The notes beneath the pieces were generated by a model that ran no database searches, was not told the origin of the DNA, and worked only from the letters and a program-made list of their open reading frames with translations. 64,000 bases of DNA, taken from assembly GCA_028583415.1 (NCBI GenBank), contig CM053269.1:45365388-45429387 (forward strand). Reading direction: 5' to 3'. Positions 1 through 13,290 of the stretch are shown here, piece after piece; position 1 is the first letter of the stretch, and each line of letters starts with the position of its first letter. This DNA is from Protea cynaroides (taxonomy: Eukaryota; Streptophyta; Magnoliopsida; Proteales; Proteaceae). The position numbers and the translations under genes were made by a program.

Positions 1-2848
1 AACCACAGACACGGAGCAAAGGAATCGGTTCTTGGTTTTCCAGATCACGAAGTACAAGGGGACAACCCGAGCCTCAGCCACGGGATGATGATTATGTTGA
101 AGTGCTACGGCAAGATCCCAAAGTATTTAGGATGTCCGGGAACAATAAAGGGAATGTTTGGAAGAAAATCTAAGGAGTTAGTAAGGGATGCTTACTCTAA
201 GTGATCGTTCTTTCACAGCATCCCAGCAAACGCCACCATAGACCCCTACTATCAGAGCATGCTAAATGCAATTGTTAAGGCCAGCCCAAGGATTAAAGGC
301 CCAAATCAATATGAGCTCATGAATCAATATTTGCCTAAATAAAAGAAGGAACTGCAAGACTGGATAAAAAGTATGAGGAAGAATTGGAAAGATTATGGAG
401 TAACCATTATGTTTGATGGTTGGACTGGTCCTACTAAAAAATTCATCATCAACTTCATAGTTTATTGTGGTGGGAGGACGGTGTTCCTTGGGTCTGTGGA
501 TGCATTAGCCGAGCGAAAAGATGCAAATTATATTCATGGGCTATTGGGTTGTCTAGATTGTGACGGACAACGACAGTAATTATAAGAAGGCAAGGGAGAT
601 GATGATGAACAGAGCCGAGTACAGTCTCTTCTGGACTCCATGTGTAGCCTATTGTATTGATTTGATATTGAAGGACATGGACAAGCTCACTAAAGTGAAG
701 AAAGTGGTTGAGCAAACAAGATAAGTCATCACTTTCATCTACAACCATGGTTATTCTTTGAATATGCTCAGGGAGAGATGTGGAGGGGAATTCGTCAGAC
801 CAGGCGTCACCAAATTCACGACGAACTTCATAGCATTGAAGAGCATTGAGGCGAATGGCCGGACTTAGATCGATGTTTGCATCTCAGGACTGGTTTGGGT
901 GGAGAAAGTCATCTTCCCCTGCTGTAGTGGAAGCACAGACTACCATCGCTTCAGATGAATTTTGGCAAAACGTGAAGGTGGTAGTCAAGGTGTTGATCCC
1001 ATAGTGCAGGTGCTGAGAATGGTAGATGATGAATGGAAACCTACCATGCCATTCCTTTATGCTGCCCTGGACGCATTGAAGACACATGTTTGTACTGTGA
1101 TACCACATGGCTACAAGAACTATATAAAGATCATCAGTAAATGATGGGAGAGCCAACTCATGCATCCATTGCATAATGCTAGTGAGTATTAATGATGTAT
1201 TTACTTTAGTGTTATTCATGTACCAATATAATTTTTATTTGTTTTAATTTTCTGTCTACTATCAAATATTTCAGTATACTATTTGAACCCCAAAAACCAA
1301 TTTATGCATGTACTTGGGATGAACACAAACTTAATTGACGTAGTGAAGCAAGTGGCTGCAAAGTTGGAGCCAAATCCAACCAAACAGGCAATGGCAAATC
1401 TAGAGGTGAGTTGTATGCTTCAATTACAGGAAATATGGCAAAACCATTTATTGTAATTGCAAATATTTATAATCTTTCGATTGTGTGTAGATTAAAGCCT
1501 TTAGGGAAGGCTATGAAAGTTTTTCTTTTCCCACTGCAGTGGCTGGCCGAGACACTACTAATCCTGGTATGCAAATTGCAAGTAATAACAAAAATATCCT
1601 GAGGCTGTTATCATTTATGTATTATATTTAAATGACATATGAAATTAAAATCTGTTATTGTTCTTATGCAGTTGAATGGTGGGTGTTGTATGGAAAAGAT
1701 ACACCTGCTCTGAGGAAGATAGCAATTAGAGTGTTATATCAGACATGCTCTACATCTAGCTGTGAGCGAAACTGGAGTACTTTTAACCTCATTCATTCAA
1801 AGAGGCGGAATCAACTTGGCTCTGAACTGCTAAATGATTTGGTCTTTGTGCATTACAACATGAGGCTGAGATTACAAAGCCTGGCCCATAAAAAGAAGGA
1901 TGAACCCCGCTCAAGCTCGCCGATATCTTCTAGCTTGACTCTGATGATAAAGATCCATTAGTGGAGTGGGTGTGGGACAGAGCAGTACCAGTGATGGATT
2001 AGCCTGGGGGAGTCCTGACCCTAACTTGGCCAGACAATTGGATGCTGATGTCGACCAGTTTTTAGCCTCGAACGAAGGTCACCCTGACCGTTCGACCCTC
2101 CTGCTAGCATTGATACGGACAATCTTGGGTGGAGCTAGAGTGATAGTAGTAGTGATTATGGTGGTGGGGGTAGGGATGGGGGTGGAGGTCGAGCCACTAT
2201 TATCCAGATTAACATTCCTGAGCCTGAGCCATAAGCACCACCTATTAGATACACTAGGGAGAGCCAGTATACTCACGCAACACAAAATACAGACCATGGT
2301 GCACGTGCACCATCCTCATTACGTGGAATTGGAACATATACGCGGAAGCCTCGTCATCATTCCCAAGTCCAACAAGATGAAGACGTTGATTGTAGTAGCA
2401 TGATGGACATCGAGGTTGATAGCCTCTTTACTGGCTTTTAAGGAATGAGTGTGGAGGACAGCAATTACGGCACTGGACATGGGCAGTGGACTGTTCTTGG
2501 ATATAGCATTGGGTCAGCTTACAGTTCAAATGATTATGGTAATGCTCAGGATATCCACTTCGTTCCCTTTCCCACTCCATATGGTTCTTCCTTTGACAAT
2601 CGTTCAGTAGTACAGAATCAGAGTAGATCATCTAACTTTATGGAGGGCTTCTTCTCCGTTCCATCCGGGCTTCCGCAAGTGTCTTTGCACCGAAGTAGTA
2701 CTTCAGACGTTGATCGATTATTCCCTAAGATAGGTATCCTTGAAGGCATTCATGATGATGCATTTAAGAATCATGTGCAAGACTACAGGAACTACTTCGC
2801 CTCAGGAATGTCGTGGGAAGCCTATGCTACTCAGTTGGAAGACAATTG
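1..2848 (+). pseudogene. hAT transposase pseudogene (DUF659 and hAT C-terminal dimerisation domains)
   Basis: Several reading-frame pieces line up with a hAT transposase. The piece at 250-370 precedes the DUF659 core; 373-576 carries the family signature MFDGWTGPTKKFIINFIV; 590-860 carries LFWTPCVAYCIDLILKDMD. Pieces at 962-1140 and 1632-1961 follow, the latter holding the hAT dimerisation motif CERNWSTFNLIHSKRRNQL. A low-complexity acidic, glycine- and serine-rich C-terminal tail continues to about 2848. Stops occur, for example, at about 204, 340 and 577, and the frame shifts several times, so no functional enzyme is made. The N-terminal BED zinc finger expected in this family would lie left of the window. 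Introns are probable between some pieces, for example around 1180-1400 and 1600-1660. Confidence 0.85.
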
Positions 2849-3415
2849 ACATCGGCAACTTTCCCAAATGTATAATGATAATGAGATGGATCATCCACGA
2901 CACTCTACATATTATTAGAGATTGTATGGGGCCTATGGGCTCATGGGGACTAGGGGAGTTAGGATTTCATTAATGTATTATCCAGTATTGAATTATGAAG
3001 TAATGATTTGTATGATATACTCGGGTTGTTTTATAATGAAGTGTTATTTTGGTTCTCATTCCCCTAAAGCATTATTTTATTGTCTCATTTGCCATTTTTA
3101 AATAATTATATTAGATAATTATTGAGTACAATAACCAATATTAGCCTAAGTTTACAACAAGCTTCAACGTTTATTGCCAAAACAAAGATGTAAACCCAAA
3201 CAACCACAAAGTGTGATTATTTTTACAATTTTATGCTCTAAATGTGTTTTTGTATGCTAAAATAAGGTTTCCCCTCAAGTATCAAGCTTTAAAAATGACA
3301 TTTGACCACCGAGACAACCTGTTTTGAGGTGTCTTGGTTTTTAGGTAGAGTCTCAGCGAGATCTCGGTTTTCCCAGGGGCCAAGACTACCCCGAGATTCA
3401 AGATTTTAAACCTTG
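1..3415 (+). mobile_element. hAT transposon, right part (autonomous type, decayed)
   Basis: The left end is outside the window. The right end reads, on the minus strand, CAAGGTTTAAAATCTTG followed by a CTCGG-rich subterminal zone, the same terminus as the complete 0.9-kb hAT element at 53685-54593. The interior encodes a broken hAT transposase (1-2848), then about 430 bp of AT-rich sequence, part of which (2980-3260) is nearly the reverse complement of 53820-54110. The element sits in the leader of a copia LTR retrotransposon and lies inside, or just downstream of, the last visible intron of the DExH helicase gene. Confidence 0.85.
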
Positions 3416-3664
3416 GTAGTAGGAACAACAACAGTAGTAGTAGCAGTACAGTATAGGTCACTGTGAACCAAGTAGTTGTATCAGTAGACAGTAGCGCACT
3501 ATAGGTCACTGTGAATCAAATTGTATTAACAACACAGTATAGGTCACCGTGAACTAAGTGATAGTAGTAGTAGCAATAGTAGAAGCAGCAATAGTGGTGG
3601 CTGCACACTTAACGGTGAACAATAAACAACTCTCAAAACGAAAACCTGAATTTCTCTGATACCA
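3416..3664 (-). mobile_element. Copia-type leader/internal remnant
   Basis: On the minus strand this is the sequence directly downstream of an LTR and primer-binding site, truncated at 3415 by the hAT insertion. It contains three imperfect copies of TATAGGTCACTGTGAA at about 3452, 3500 and 3538 within a CAG/TAG trinucleotide-rich stretch. A similar leader (a 'gtggctgcacac' stretch close to the PBS) occurs at 19370-19444, so both belong to one LTR family. Confidence 0.6.
3653..3664 (-). other. Primer-binding site of an LTR retrotransposon
   Basis: Read on the minus strand this is TGGTATCAGAGA, one base from the plant initiator tRNA-Met PBS TGGTATCAGAGC. It directly follows the LTR end TGTTACA. 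Confidence 0.8.
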
Positions 3665-3922
3665 TGTAACAAAATAGAAAAAATAAGAGAAGATGGAGAG
3701 AATCAATGTGTTTTACTCCTCTCCTTGTAGCTCGTATTAATAGAAAATAAAAAAAACAACAATTAAATAGGATCTAGGACTCTACAAGTCTGAGTCCTAG
3801 TTACAAACTAAAGACAAAGTAAACTCAAAATAATAAAAGGAAACTAACAAGCTTAATTGATAAAGGAAACTAATAAAACAAACTAATAAACTAATTAGGA
3901 GTCCAAGTCCTAGAAACTAACA
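3665..3922 (-). mobile_element. Copia-type 5' LTR
   Basis: On the minus strand the segment begins TGTTAGTTTC and ends TTTTGTTACA, the usual TG...CA boundaries, and is followed by a PBS. Its downstream end closely resembles that of the LTR at 44818-45189. No protein-coding part is attached because a hAT element cut off the internal region. Confidence 0.65.
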
Positions 3923-4713
3923 CTAACTACTTTGACTAAGTCAAAACAGTGTACAGTTACTAGTTTATTACGCAAACAGTTAATAAAGCACATTATTAAT
4001 TCATAGTGAAGCCCACAGATTCAAAAATAAAGACAGATGCTTGCATCATCATATCATAATCATGATCATATAGCCATTTGCACGATTAATTAGTAATGTC
4101 TTATAATGTCATTAACTCATAATCATTCAATCAACCACACTTCACGATAAAAATCGTAATGAGAACAACAATCGTAGAGCAATGATTATGACAAATAAAA
4201 CTCACTATATAAATAAAATTTGTCATTCACTGAGGAAAAGAAAAAATAATTGTTCTAGTGCTGGTGTGTGAAAAAACATCATGAAAAAATTATGACAATT
4301 TTATTAACTGGATAAGAGTATAAGACAAGGTTGCAATATGGCAAAGAGGTTCAGATTTGAGAAGATGAATGGCCAGACGAAGGCATGTTAAAGGATTTAA
4401 CCTCAAGACTACAATACAACAGAAGAAAACTACTCTTAACTAATGTTTCTCTTGGAATGCCTCCAATGTGGGTCGAATACATTCAAGGTCTACATGGTAA
4501 TACTTGTACAGCAAGTCTGGGGTTCAGCCTGCCTGCATAGAATTGAGGTATCCTTAATTCCTTATGGAACACACATGCAATAACCACAAAAGCAATACTT
4601 TTGGGCAGAACTCCGTAATGCATAACTCTGGCTAGAAAGATTACTGGATCATCCCAGTTGTCCTACCGTCAAGGCCACTCATGAACAAGTTCAACCGAAA
4701 CCGTAGAGCTTAC
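3923..4713 (-). other. Intronic sequence of the DExH helicase (start of intron 14)
   Basis: The donor GTAAGC lies just below 4714. I looked for the next helicase exon (the conserved stretch after the SKGPKAYNQY-like region) on the minus strand here and in 1-3922 and did not find it. The sequence is AT-rich up to about 4340. The 4340-4680 part has a moderately open minus-strand frame that I do not recognise. Confidence 0.5.
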
Positions 4714-4900
4714 CTTAGGTCCCTGAGATTTGTCGACGAAGCCAATGTTTGACAGTAGATCCAGAAATTGGTTTCTCATGTCCTCCATCATCTGTAAGGT
4801 AATTGGTGATAAGAAATTTTCCCAACAGAATGCTCTTTCTCTCCTGCAACTTTGTGCATCCTTCCAACCTTCAAAGGCTTTGAGAAGGGCAATGTGATCA
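4714..4900 (-). CDS. DExH helicase exon 14
   Basis: 187 nt, residues 773-834, after the split serine 772. It starts after an AG acceptor (TGATCACATTGCC begins the exon) and ends AAG/GTAAGC. It encodes the stretch from DHIALLKAFEGW through FCWENFLSP to the end at SQGPK, matching the region between HA2 and the OB-fold of DEAH/DExH helicases. It is the last exon visible. Confidence 0.92.
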
Positions 4901-7900
4901 CTGCTTGAAAAACATTGGCAAGTTCCTCTTTCAGAAACAGCATTTCAAAGAGAAATTTCTGCTATCATGTAACAAAGAAAATGATTACTCAGTCCAATGA
5001 TCTGACCTGCACGAATCACCAGCAAACGATCTTTTTGCAGCATCAGCTTGCTCTTTACTATTTATTGGTAGGACAAATGGGTTACGATGCGAAAGTGCAG
5101 AAGCAATTGTTAATGCAGGGCCAAGGCACTGGAAGATAGACCCCATCAGAAGCATCTTCCCAATATTTGGATCCAAAGGCAGAGTGCAAAGATGACGACC
5201 TGTAAATTACTTTAGATTACAAGAGGATCCTAATAAATAAAATGGAATAGACATTGAATACTGTTGTTGAATCACGTACCAAGTGGTGTAAGTTCCTCAT
5301 TATCATCTAGAGCTCCAATCGTTTTGAGAAGCTCAATTGCATTTTTAACAGCGAGAGTGTCTGGTGGCTGAAGTGCTTTTGCCAAAAATGACCCAACATT
5401 TCCTAGCTGCAAACTTTTGATATGGAGGCAAAGTTCTTGCAATGGTGTTCGGAGAATTTCAGGCAATTGATAGTAGGGCATTGCATCATGGATAACTTTT
5501 GGGTACAGCCTATAACAGACACCAGACTGCACACGACCTGCACGCCCTCGTCTCTGTAAATTTACCAGCATCACAGCACAAAGAGGAACCTCCAATAAGT
5601 GACTGGAAGATTCAACTATCCATTTAGTCTGTAATCTCTAATTTAAGCAGGGAGCACTGTTCAATTGGTAGTTACGTTAACGTGGAGCTTTTTTACCTGA
5701 TGTGCTGAAGCTTTTGATATCCATGATGGCAACAAACAAGCCAACTTGTTTAGAGCATCATAACTAGTTTCCTTTGCCTTTCCACAATCTACAACATAGA
5801 CAACATCATCTATTGTTATACTACTCTCAGCAATGTTTGTTGCTAGCACAATTTTCCTGCAAAAAAAATGCCAATAAGATTAGAAAATGCAAATGCACTG
5901 GGCTAAAATTTTGGAGATTTTTTTCGACTAGAGAAAACCTATAAATGATTTCACATAGACGTTAGTAACAGAAACAACTAACACAGTTCGTCATATATTT
6001 TAAGTGAACCAAGTTCCACATAGTAATCCTTACGCACATTCTAACTTATTAGCATGGGAAGGAGATGAGACCAACCATTTGAGTATATGGTGTAAATTTA
6101 GTACCAATAGGACTGAAAGTGGGGTAGTGAAAATTGATGATAGGGAGATACCACAACATGAATATTTTTGTACCTAGGGTAAATCATAAATAAAGAAGAA
6201 AAAATAAAAGATAATGTTGCACAAAGAATTAGAATATAGTGGATGAATAAGAATGGTGGATCTGGAGTGTTATGTAATCAATGTATTCTTAAAACTCAAT
6301 GGAATTTTTTATACGACATTTATATGATCAGCAATGATGTATGGGGCTGAATGTTGGGCAATGAAGAAACAACATATAAACAAATAAACATTTACCCAAA
6401 AAAATAAAAAAATAAAAAAAATAAAAAACTTAGTATAACTGAAGTGAGGATGTTGGGATGAATGAGTGGCAAAACTAGAAAGTTAAAATAAGGAATAAAT
6501 AAATTAGAGCTAACTTAGGAGTAGCACCGATACATGATAAGTTTCAAGAAAGTCGTTTGAGGTGGCATGGACACATGCAACAGAGGCCCTTGAATGCTCT
6601 AGTACAAAGGGATGATTTGATTCAGATTGAAAGAGCTAAAAGAGCCAGGGGTAGGCCTAAAATGTCTCTAAGAAAAGTGATGAGAAAAGACATGCATAGC
6701 GTAGGATTAATAACAATATGGCTTTGAAAAGATCTGACTGGAGAAAGAAGATCCATGTGGCCAACCCCATTCAGTTGGGATAAGACTGGGTTAAGTTGAG
6801 TTGTATTATTATTATTATTCTGTCTGCCCAGTTAAAAAGTTGCTAGAAGACCATACAAGTATAGTACATTATAAAACTTATGTCAGCCCAGTAAATTAAC
6901 CAAATGTTTAAATGGATGTACAATCCCAATTACATCAGGGAAATGTACAGAACCATGGGTCATTGCCTAGAGATTTAGAAGCTTGAGATGAATGATTCCT
7001 AATGGTGACGCAATGATTTTCATATATTTCTCCAGTAATGAGGCATTCATATGAGCTGTCCCATATGCCCATGCCTCGTAATCAAGGTTCAAGAACTCAG
7101 TTTCGAGGCCGGTTTTGACCAGCCCCGAAATCAAGTTGTCTCGGTTTTCAATTTGAAACCTGGGATTTTTTCTGGGTGAACTCGAAACTCCAGTTTTGAT
7201 GCTTAGAAGTTGGGATTTTTACCTGATTTTGTTTGTGTAGCCTATTTTATCCTTTTCACACTTATTTTCTCAATTAGTGTAAGAAAAAATCATCCAAAAT
7301 TGTATTATATGGTGTGGACCCAAGTTTGTTAGTATACGTTGGAACCTAAGATTAGAATCAGAGTTAAATAGGCAGCACTTATTTATGTCACGATATTATT
7401 CATAAATAAGCAAACACCGCCCTCCTTTTGAATCCAATAAAAATAGTCTAAAATTTAAATTCCAAAAAGATACAAAGTTAACTCTCCAGTTCGAAAACAA
7501 AATCAGTATTTTCGGATGTGAAGGCAATTTTCAAATGCTCTGGCTTTACTACAATCTAAAATTTTCATAAATCTAATAATAGTAAAACATCACTAAAACC
7601 TGAAGAGCACCAAGATAATCATTTGTTTGGATGCCCAAAAAATTGTTTCCATTCAAACGACTTTAAACAGTATTCACATACTCCAAACAAAATTTGACCA
7701 GACTGTAATTTCTTCAACATAACTTGGATTTAAGTAATGTCAGATTTGTTGAAAATCTAGCGTAATTAGGTTTTCAACAAATCTGAGATTGTTAGAATTT
7801 GAGTTTGCTAGAATCCTAGTTATATTGAAAGAATTATGCTTCGGTCAAACCTTGTTTGGAGTACACGAATGCTGTTTAAAGCCGTCTGAATAGAAACAAT

Positions 7901-10900
7901 TTTTTGGGTACTAAAAACAAATGATTATTATTGGGCTCTTCTGGTTTTTAGTGATGTTTTACTCTAATAAGATTTAGGAAGTTTTTAAATAGTAAAAAAA
8001 CCCTAATATTTGAAAGTTGAAAATCGCCCCCACAACCGAAAATGCGATTTTTGTTCTTGAATTGGAGGGTTGACAATTTATCCTTTTGGAATTTGTATTT
8101 TAGATTATTTTTATCGGATTCAAATGGGGGAGGGAGAGGAAGGAGGGGGGTGTTTGCTTATTTATGAATAATATCTTAAGTAAATGAAATATAAAAGTTA
8201 ATAAATATTGACTTACATAATATTAATCATAAATAAATGTTGTGTGCTGTATACTGTCTCTCATGTGTACTGTTCCCGGTCCTGTACTACTATGACCTCT
8301 AAGGTCGACACCAAGTTTCGAGGGTCAAAATTGAAACTTGACATTTTATAAGGTGTTCGGACCAAGTCGAAATAATGGTTTCAAAACCTGGTCGAAACAG
8401 TCGAAACCAAGTCAAGATCTGGTACATTCTAGGATCGACCCTTGGTCTCATTTCAACCGAGATTTAGAACCATGCTTGTAATCATAATGACCAATTAATA
8501 AGAAACGGAGGACCAATGGTCACTATTGCAAATGTGCAACATAATGAATAACAATCTGTTATGATGAACTTCACTGCTGAACTACAGCCATTGATAGTGA
8601 GCCACTTGCCTCATGTTACTAGGTGGTCTGTCAAATATTTCACGCTGACTGATGGTAGGCATTGAACCGTGCAGTGGAAGAACTAGAAACTTGTTAGGAT
8701 TTCCAAGAAAGTTGTTTCCTTTAATTTTATCCAGTAGCTTAGATATCTCATCCCAGCCAGTCAAGAAGACAAGAATAGCTCCATCACTGTCATGGTGACA
8801 GATATACTCAATGGTTGCTTCCACCTACAAGATAGCAATGATAGACAGGAGACAACAGCAATTATAAATCATGGGGCTATGGTGCTTATTATTATAAGTA
8901 TTGAACTGCAAAGACAGACAAGAAAACAAAAAAATCTATGTACAGTAAAGTAAGATAAGCTGAATATGGCATACTTCCTCCCCCGCTCCCCCCCATGTGA
9001 TTGATTCACACAGAGAAGTGAGAACCCCTTGGTTGGACCGCTTGATGGAAGAAATGAATTTGTCTTTGTTAAGTATCAAATGTATAGAAAAACAAGATTC
9101 CTTCATTCCACCCATAAATTACCATTTCATAAAATTAAATCTTACCAATGTTATCATTACCAATATTATTGAAAAACTTTAGGCAACTATTGGATCCTTG
9201 AGAATTCAAACTGTCATGAAAGATGTTTACATGGATTAGGTGGTACAAATCAGTAATCATGAAGTTAGCTGTGTTATCACCCTGATTTAAGTCCCACTAC
9301 GAATAGGAATTCAGAGCTCTGCGAAAACTTGTGGAGTATGAATTTGAATGAAGCATTAGAATTCCCCTAGGTAGTGAGGCTCAAACCTAACAGATCATGT
9401 TAAACTTCATCTTAAATCAGTAATTAGTGAACCTAGCAAACAGGGGATTCGAAAAGCATTGTTCAAACTGACACAGAATGGATTTAATATATTAGGGTAA
9501 GTGTTTCCTAGTTGGACCACCAAGGGAAGCTTAATCTCTCATCTTAATGGCCCTAGCATATCTGGCACGTGGGATATTGGATGTTGCCACATTTCAAGTT
9601 TCAGCCCAATCAGATTTGGCCAGTCGGCAAAACAAAGCATTGAAAAATCTTGGACTACCAAGAGGGGGCACCAGACAACCAATGGGGTACATGGACATCA
9701 AGGCAGGGTATATTGAATGTGGTTCTGAAACTTGAGACGTGGCCAATCTGTACGTTAACCTGTCTATACAACGGTCGGATTTGCAACATCATTCTGCCAC
9801 ATGACAGAACTGAGTGAGTGACAAGGGAGGCTTCCGTTGTTGGATCTATGTGAAGGCATTTTTTCCCAATATATTAAACGCATATTAGATTTAGAATAAT
9901 ACAAATCAGGCAAAGCATTCCCAACCACATGCATAGCTGCAGTAATTTTCTGGAGGGTTGGGGATTTGGGGTGGTGGAGGTGGGGAGGGAGGGATAAAGT
10001 GCACCACCTCCTAGCATAAACACCCCAAACACTAACAACCTGACGATTTACCCCGTTCCAACTCCTCCCTGAAAAAATCCCCATTTAGCTAGGCCCCTCT
10101 TCTATCTACACTAACCCGATTGTCACTGTGGAAAACTCCAAGAACCTTGCGATCAATTCTTGTCACTGACAATGGAGAGTTTGACATCATAGACACACTC
10201 ACATGATACATTCAAACTTTCAACACTGGATTACTAACATTAATAGTCTTTTTTCTTTTTTTTCCTCCCTAATTTTATCGACAGCCCAGTGGCCTAGTCA
10301 AAATTAAAAATCAAAAGAAATTTATATTTTTTGACAAAATCAAGGCCATTGAAATTCTCAAAAAGAAATTTGTATCCTTGGATGATTATAGGTATGTGAG
10401 TCAACTGGATTCCTTTGAATCAAAATACTTCCTACATTTTATGTGTCTAAAATTCCAAAAACTAATTCCATTTAAACAAAAATTGCTTCTCTAACTTGGA
10501 GTGCTTTTTGACAATATTAAAAGTCCTCCAATTGCTTCAGAACTGTACAGATATTAGTTCTTGTACTGACTTCTTTACACCCTAGGTTTGCAGAACTCTA
10601 GCTGCTTAGTTAGAGATCCTACATCACAGTGGCAACTGGCAAGCAATAATCAATGTGCTGCTTGCCAGCATACATACTTTGAAAGTTTGAACGAGCAATA
10701 AAAAGTTCAATGATTGTGATAATGTTACAGGTTTTGTCAAGTTACTTACAAGATCCAGGTCAAGTTGTGCTCCAGACCATGCTTCAAGAGATTGTTTTGT
10801 AGATGTGCTGTAGTTTTTGTAGTGAGAATCAATATCGATCTCCTATAACAAATTAGAAAATCTAGCCATAAGAACTTCAATAAGAGAAGTTTGAAACTGA

Positions 10901-13252
10901 AAACCCATTCATTTGAGGCAGTTAAACTGCACGTTGTAAACAAAAAAAACTATTACAAACATGCATAGTTTATCATAGTATTCTTAACAGTTCATGCATG
11001 TACATCCAATCTACATTAGTTGAAACTTTGTGTAAAAATGGTTTGTGACGTGAGTCACATAACAAGACAGAGAGTTCCCTTAAGTAGCAGGCTTAAGTTA
11101 CAGATTGCCCAAGGAAATTTTATTATTGTCACACCTGGTCCATAGAGCACAGGAGAATAGTTTTTTTCGGAGTCATTTGTTTGTACTGTAAATCTGTAAG
11201 ACAATAAAACATAATTTTATGTTTTTAAGTGGTATTGTTAGATCTTTCCTTCTCCTAACTAACAACTTTCATCACTAACTCTCAGTGCTAATCTGGGCGC
11301 TTCGTGGAACTAATTCTCCAAGAACTTCCCTCAGGATCTATGATGCAGCTCACGGCCAGGCTGAGAACAGCCCACGATTGGGCTGGTTCTTATCCTATTA
11401 TAATCTAAACTCCTTTCTTTTAAGTTCGTACTAGTAAGGCCCTAAGGCCATTGGCTAAAGAAGTCAACATTAGCTAGTTTGGTGAGTCGGCAAGAGCTTT
11501 GAATAGAGTTTAGTTCTTATCTATTTAATTCCTTTAAGTCAGGCCGTAGCTATTATTGTGTGGGGGCCCCATTGTTTATTTGTTGCTTTCCTATTAAGTA
11601 GGGTTTTCCTATTTTATTGCTTTCCTAGAATATAGTATAGAGTTTCCATCAACTTAGAAAGTTTTCTAGTCATGGACAGCTAGTAGTTTTTTCCTTTTGT
11701 TACTAGAAATCCAGCTGTCCAATAGTGAAGCCAGATATTATTTAGGCAATGAGAAGCTTCTTCACCAACCCCAGTCAAATCTCAGAGGTTCATTGGGAAT
11801 AACCTTGCCAATAGACTCAAGAAAGTGGGGGACCACCTTGTCAACCCCAACCAATCCGCTTTCACTGAAGGCCATAATATCGACATCCTCCTATACTCAG
11901 AATTGGTCAGAGGATTCGATAGATAGATGCAGCCCCCAGCAGCCCTTCTGAAAGTGGAGGTCCACAAGGCTTATGATACAGTGAGATGGGAATTCATTCT
12001 TGACCTGCCTCCAAAATGCAGTTCCCCCGTGCTTCATTACATGGATCCCTTGGTGTATCTTCACAATGTGTCTCGCCATGCTCCTCAACGGGAGACGTGG
12101 GATTTTTTGGTAACATACGAGCCATTAGGCAGGGTTGTCCTATGTCCCCCTACTTGTTTACTTTAGTCATGGAGGCCATATCCAGAAGCATTCAATTAGA
12201 GGTGGACAACAATGGCATTGACTTCTTTCCAGGCTTCAGATCCACTAGACTGACCCACCTCCCTTCTGTAGATGACATTATGATATACTCTTAAGCGAAT
12301 GAGAAATCCATTCAGAGCATCTCCAACATTCTCACCACCTATAAAGCTATATCTAGTCTCCAGGTAAACCTCCAAGAACAGAATGATCCTAGTTTCGGCC
12401 ATTCTACACAAGGGAATGTAGCATCCAAGGTACTCATTTCCTCAGAGACTGTTTCAAGCCTGGTTCCTTCTCCTTTCAATATTCAGACGTTCGGCTGGAA
12501 GTGGAGATCTTGTGCTTTAAAAGGAAAGACTTTGTATTTATTCTCCTCAGCTTTAGCTTGGGAAATGGTTCGTATTTGAGCCTCTACAGTCCCTTGGCAT
12601 GACATGATTTGGTACCAAGGTCACATTCCTCGTCATAGCTTCACGGTACGGAAAGCTCTTGCTCGATCTCTCCCCACAAGAGCTTTCCTGATCTAGAGAA
12701 ATATCAAGATTCAAGATAGGTACAGTTTTTCTTGGCCGGCTTCTAAGGACATCCCACGCTTATTCTTCGCCTGTTCATTTTCTTCCCACATTTGGCAAGG
12801 AGTTCTCAATCGTTGTCAGCCCACATCAAGATGGATCCTTAGCTTTGGAAGGGAATGGAGATGGATCCTCAACAGGTTCAAAGTATAGATGTCTTGCAAG
12901 ATGGTGGGAAAGCTAGCTTTTCAGCAACTATCTACCACATTTGGATGGAAAGAAAACTAAGATCTTGGACTCTAAACTCCATAAGCTTCATCCAGGTCTG
13001 GAGGTTATTTTTGATATCCGTGACATCCTCCTTCCTATCTCTAAAACTTGCCTGGACACGGTTAGGAATAGACATAACTAATGCTTGGAATCCACCTATT
13101 CAATTTCTGTGAATAGGAGATCCTTTGTGTCTCTCTCTTGTATGCCTTTTGGCTTGTTCCAATATTCTCTACCTTTGGGTTCGTTAATATATTTCTTTAT
13201 TCACTAAAAAAATTTAAAAAAAAAACACCACAAATTATCAGAATATCAAAGG

Positions 13253-13290
<38 letters not shown>

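Noticed and set aside
3440..3580. Three repeats of TATAGGTCACTGTGAA as a possible CRISPR-like array
   Set aside because: Only three imperfect copies with uneven spacing, no matching spacers, and the context is a plant LTR leader.
4340..4680. Possible helicase exon 15 just below exon 14
   Set aside because: The minus-strand translation does not resemble the conserved C-terminal region of DExH1 and contains stops.
9501..9735. Overlapping plus-strand frames in helicase intron 9 as a gene
   Set aside because: No family match, no splice sites, and two frames are open at once, which suggests chance in a GC-richer patch.
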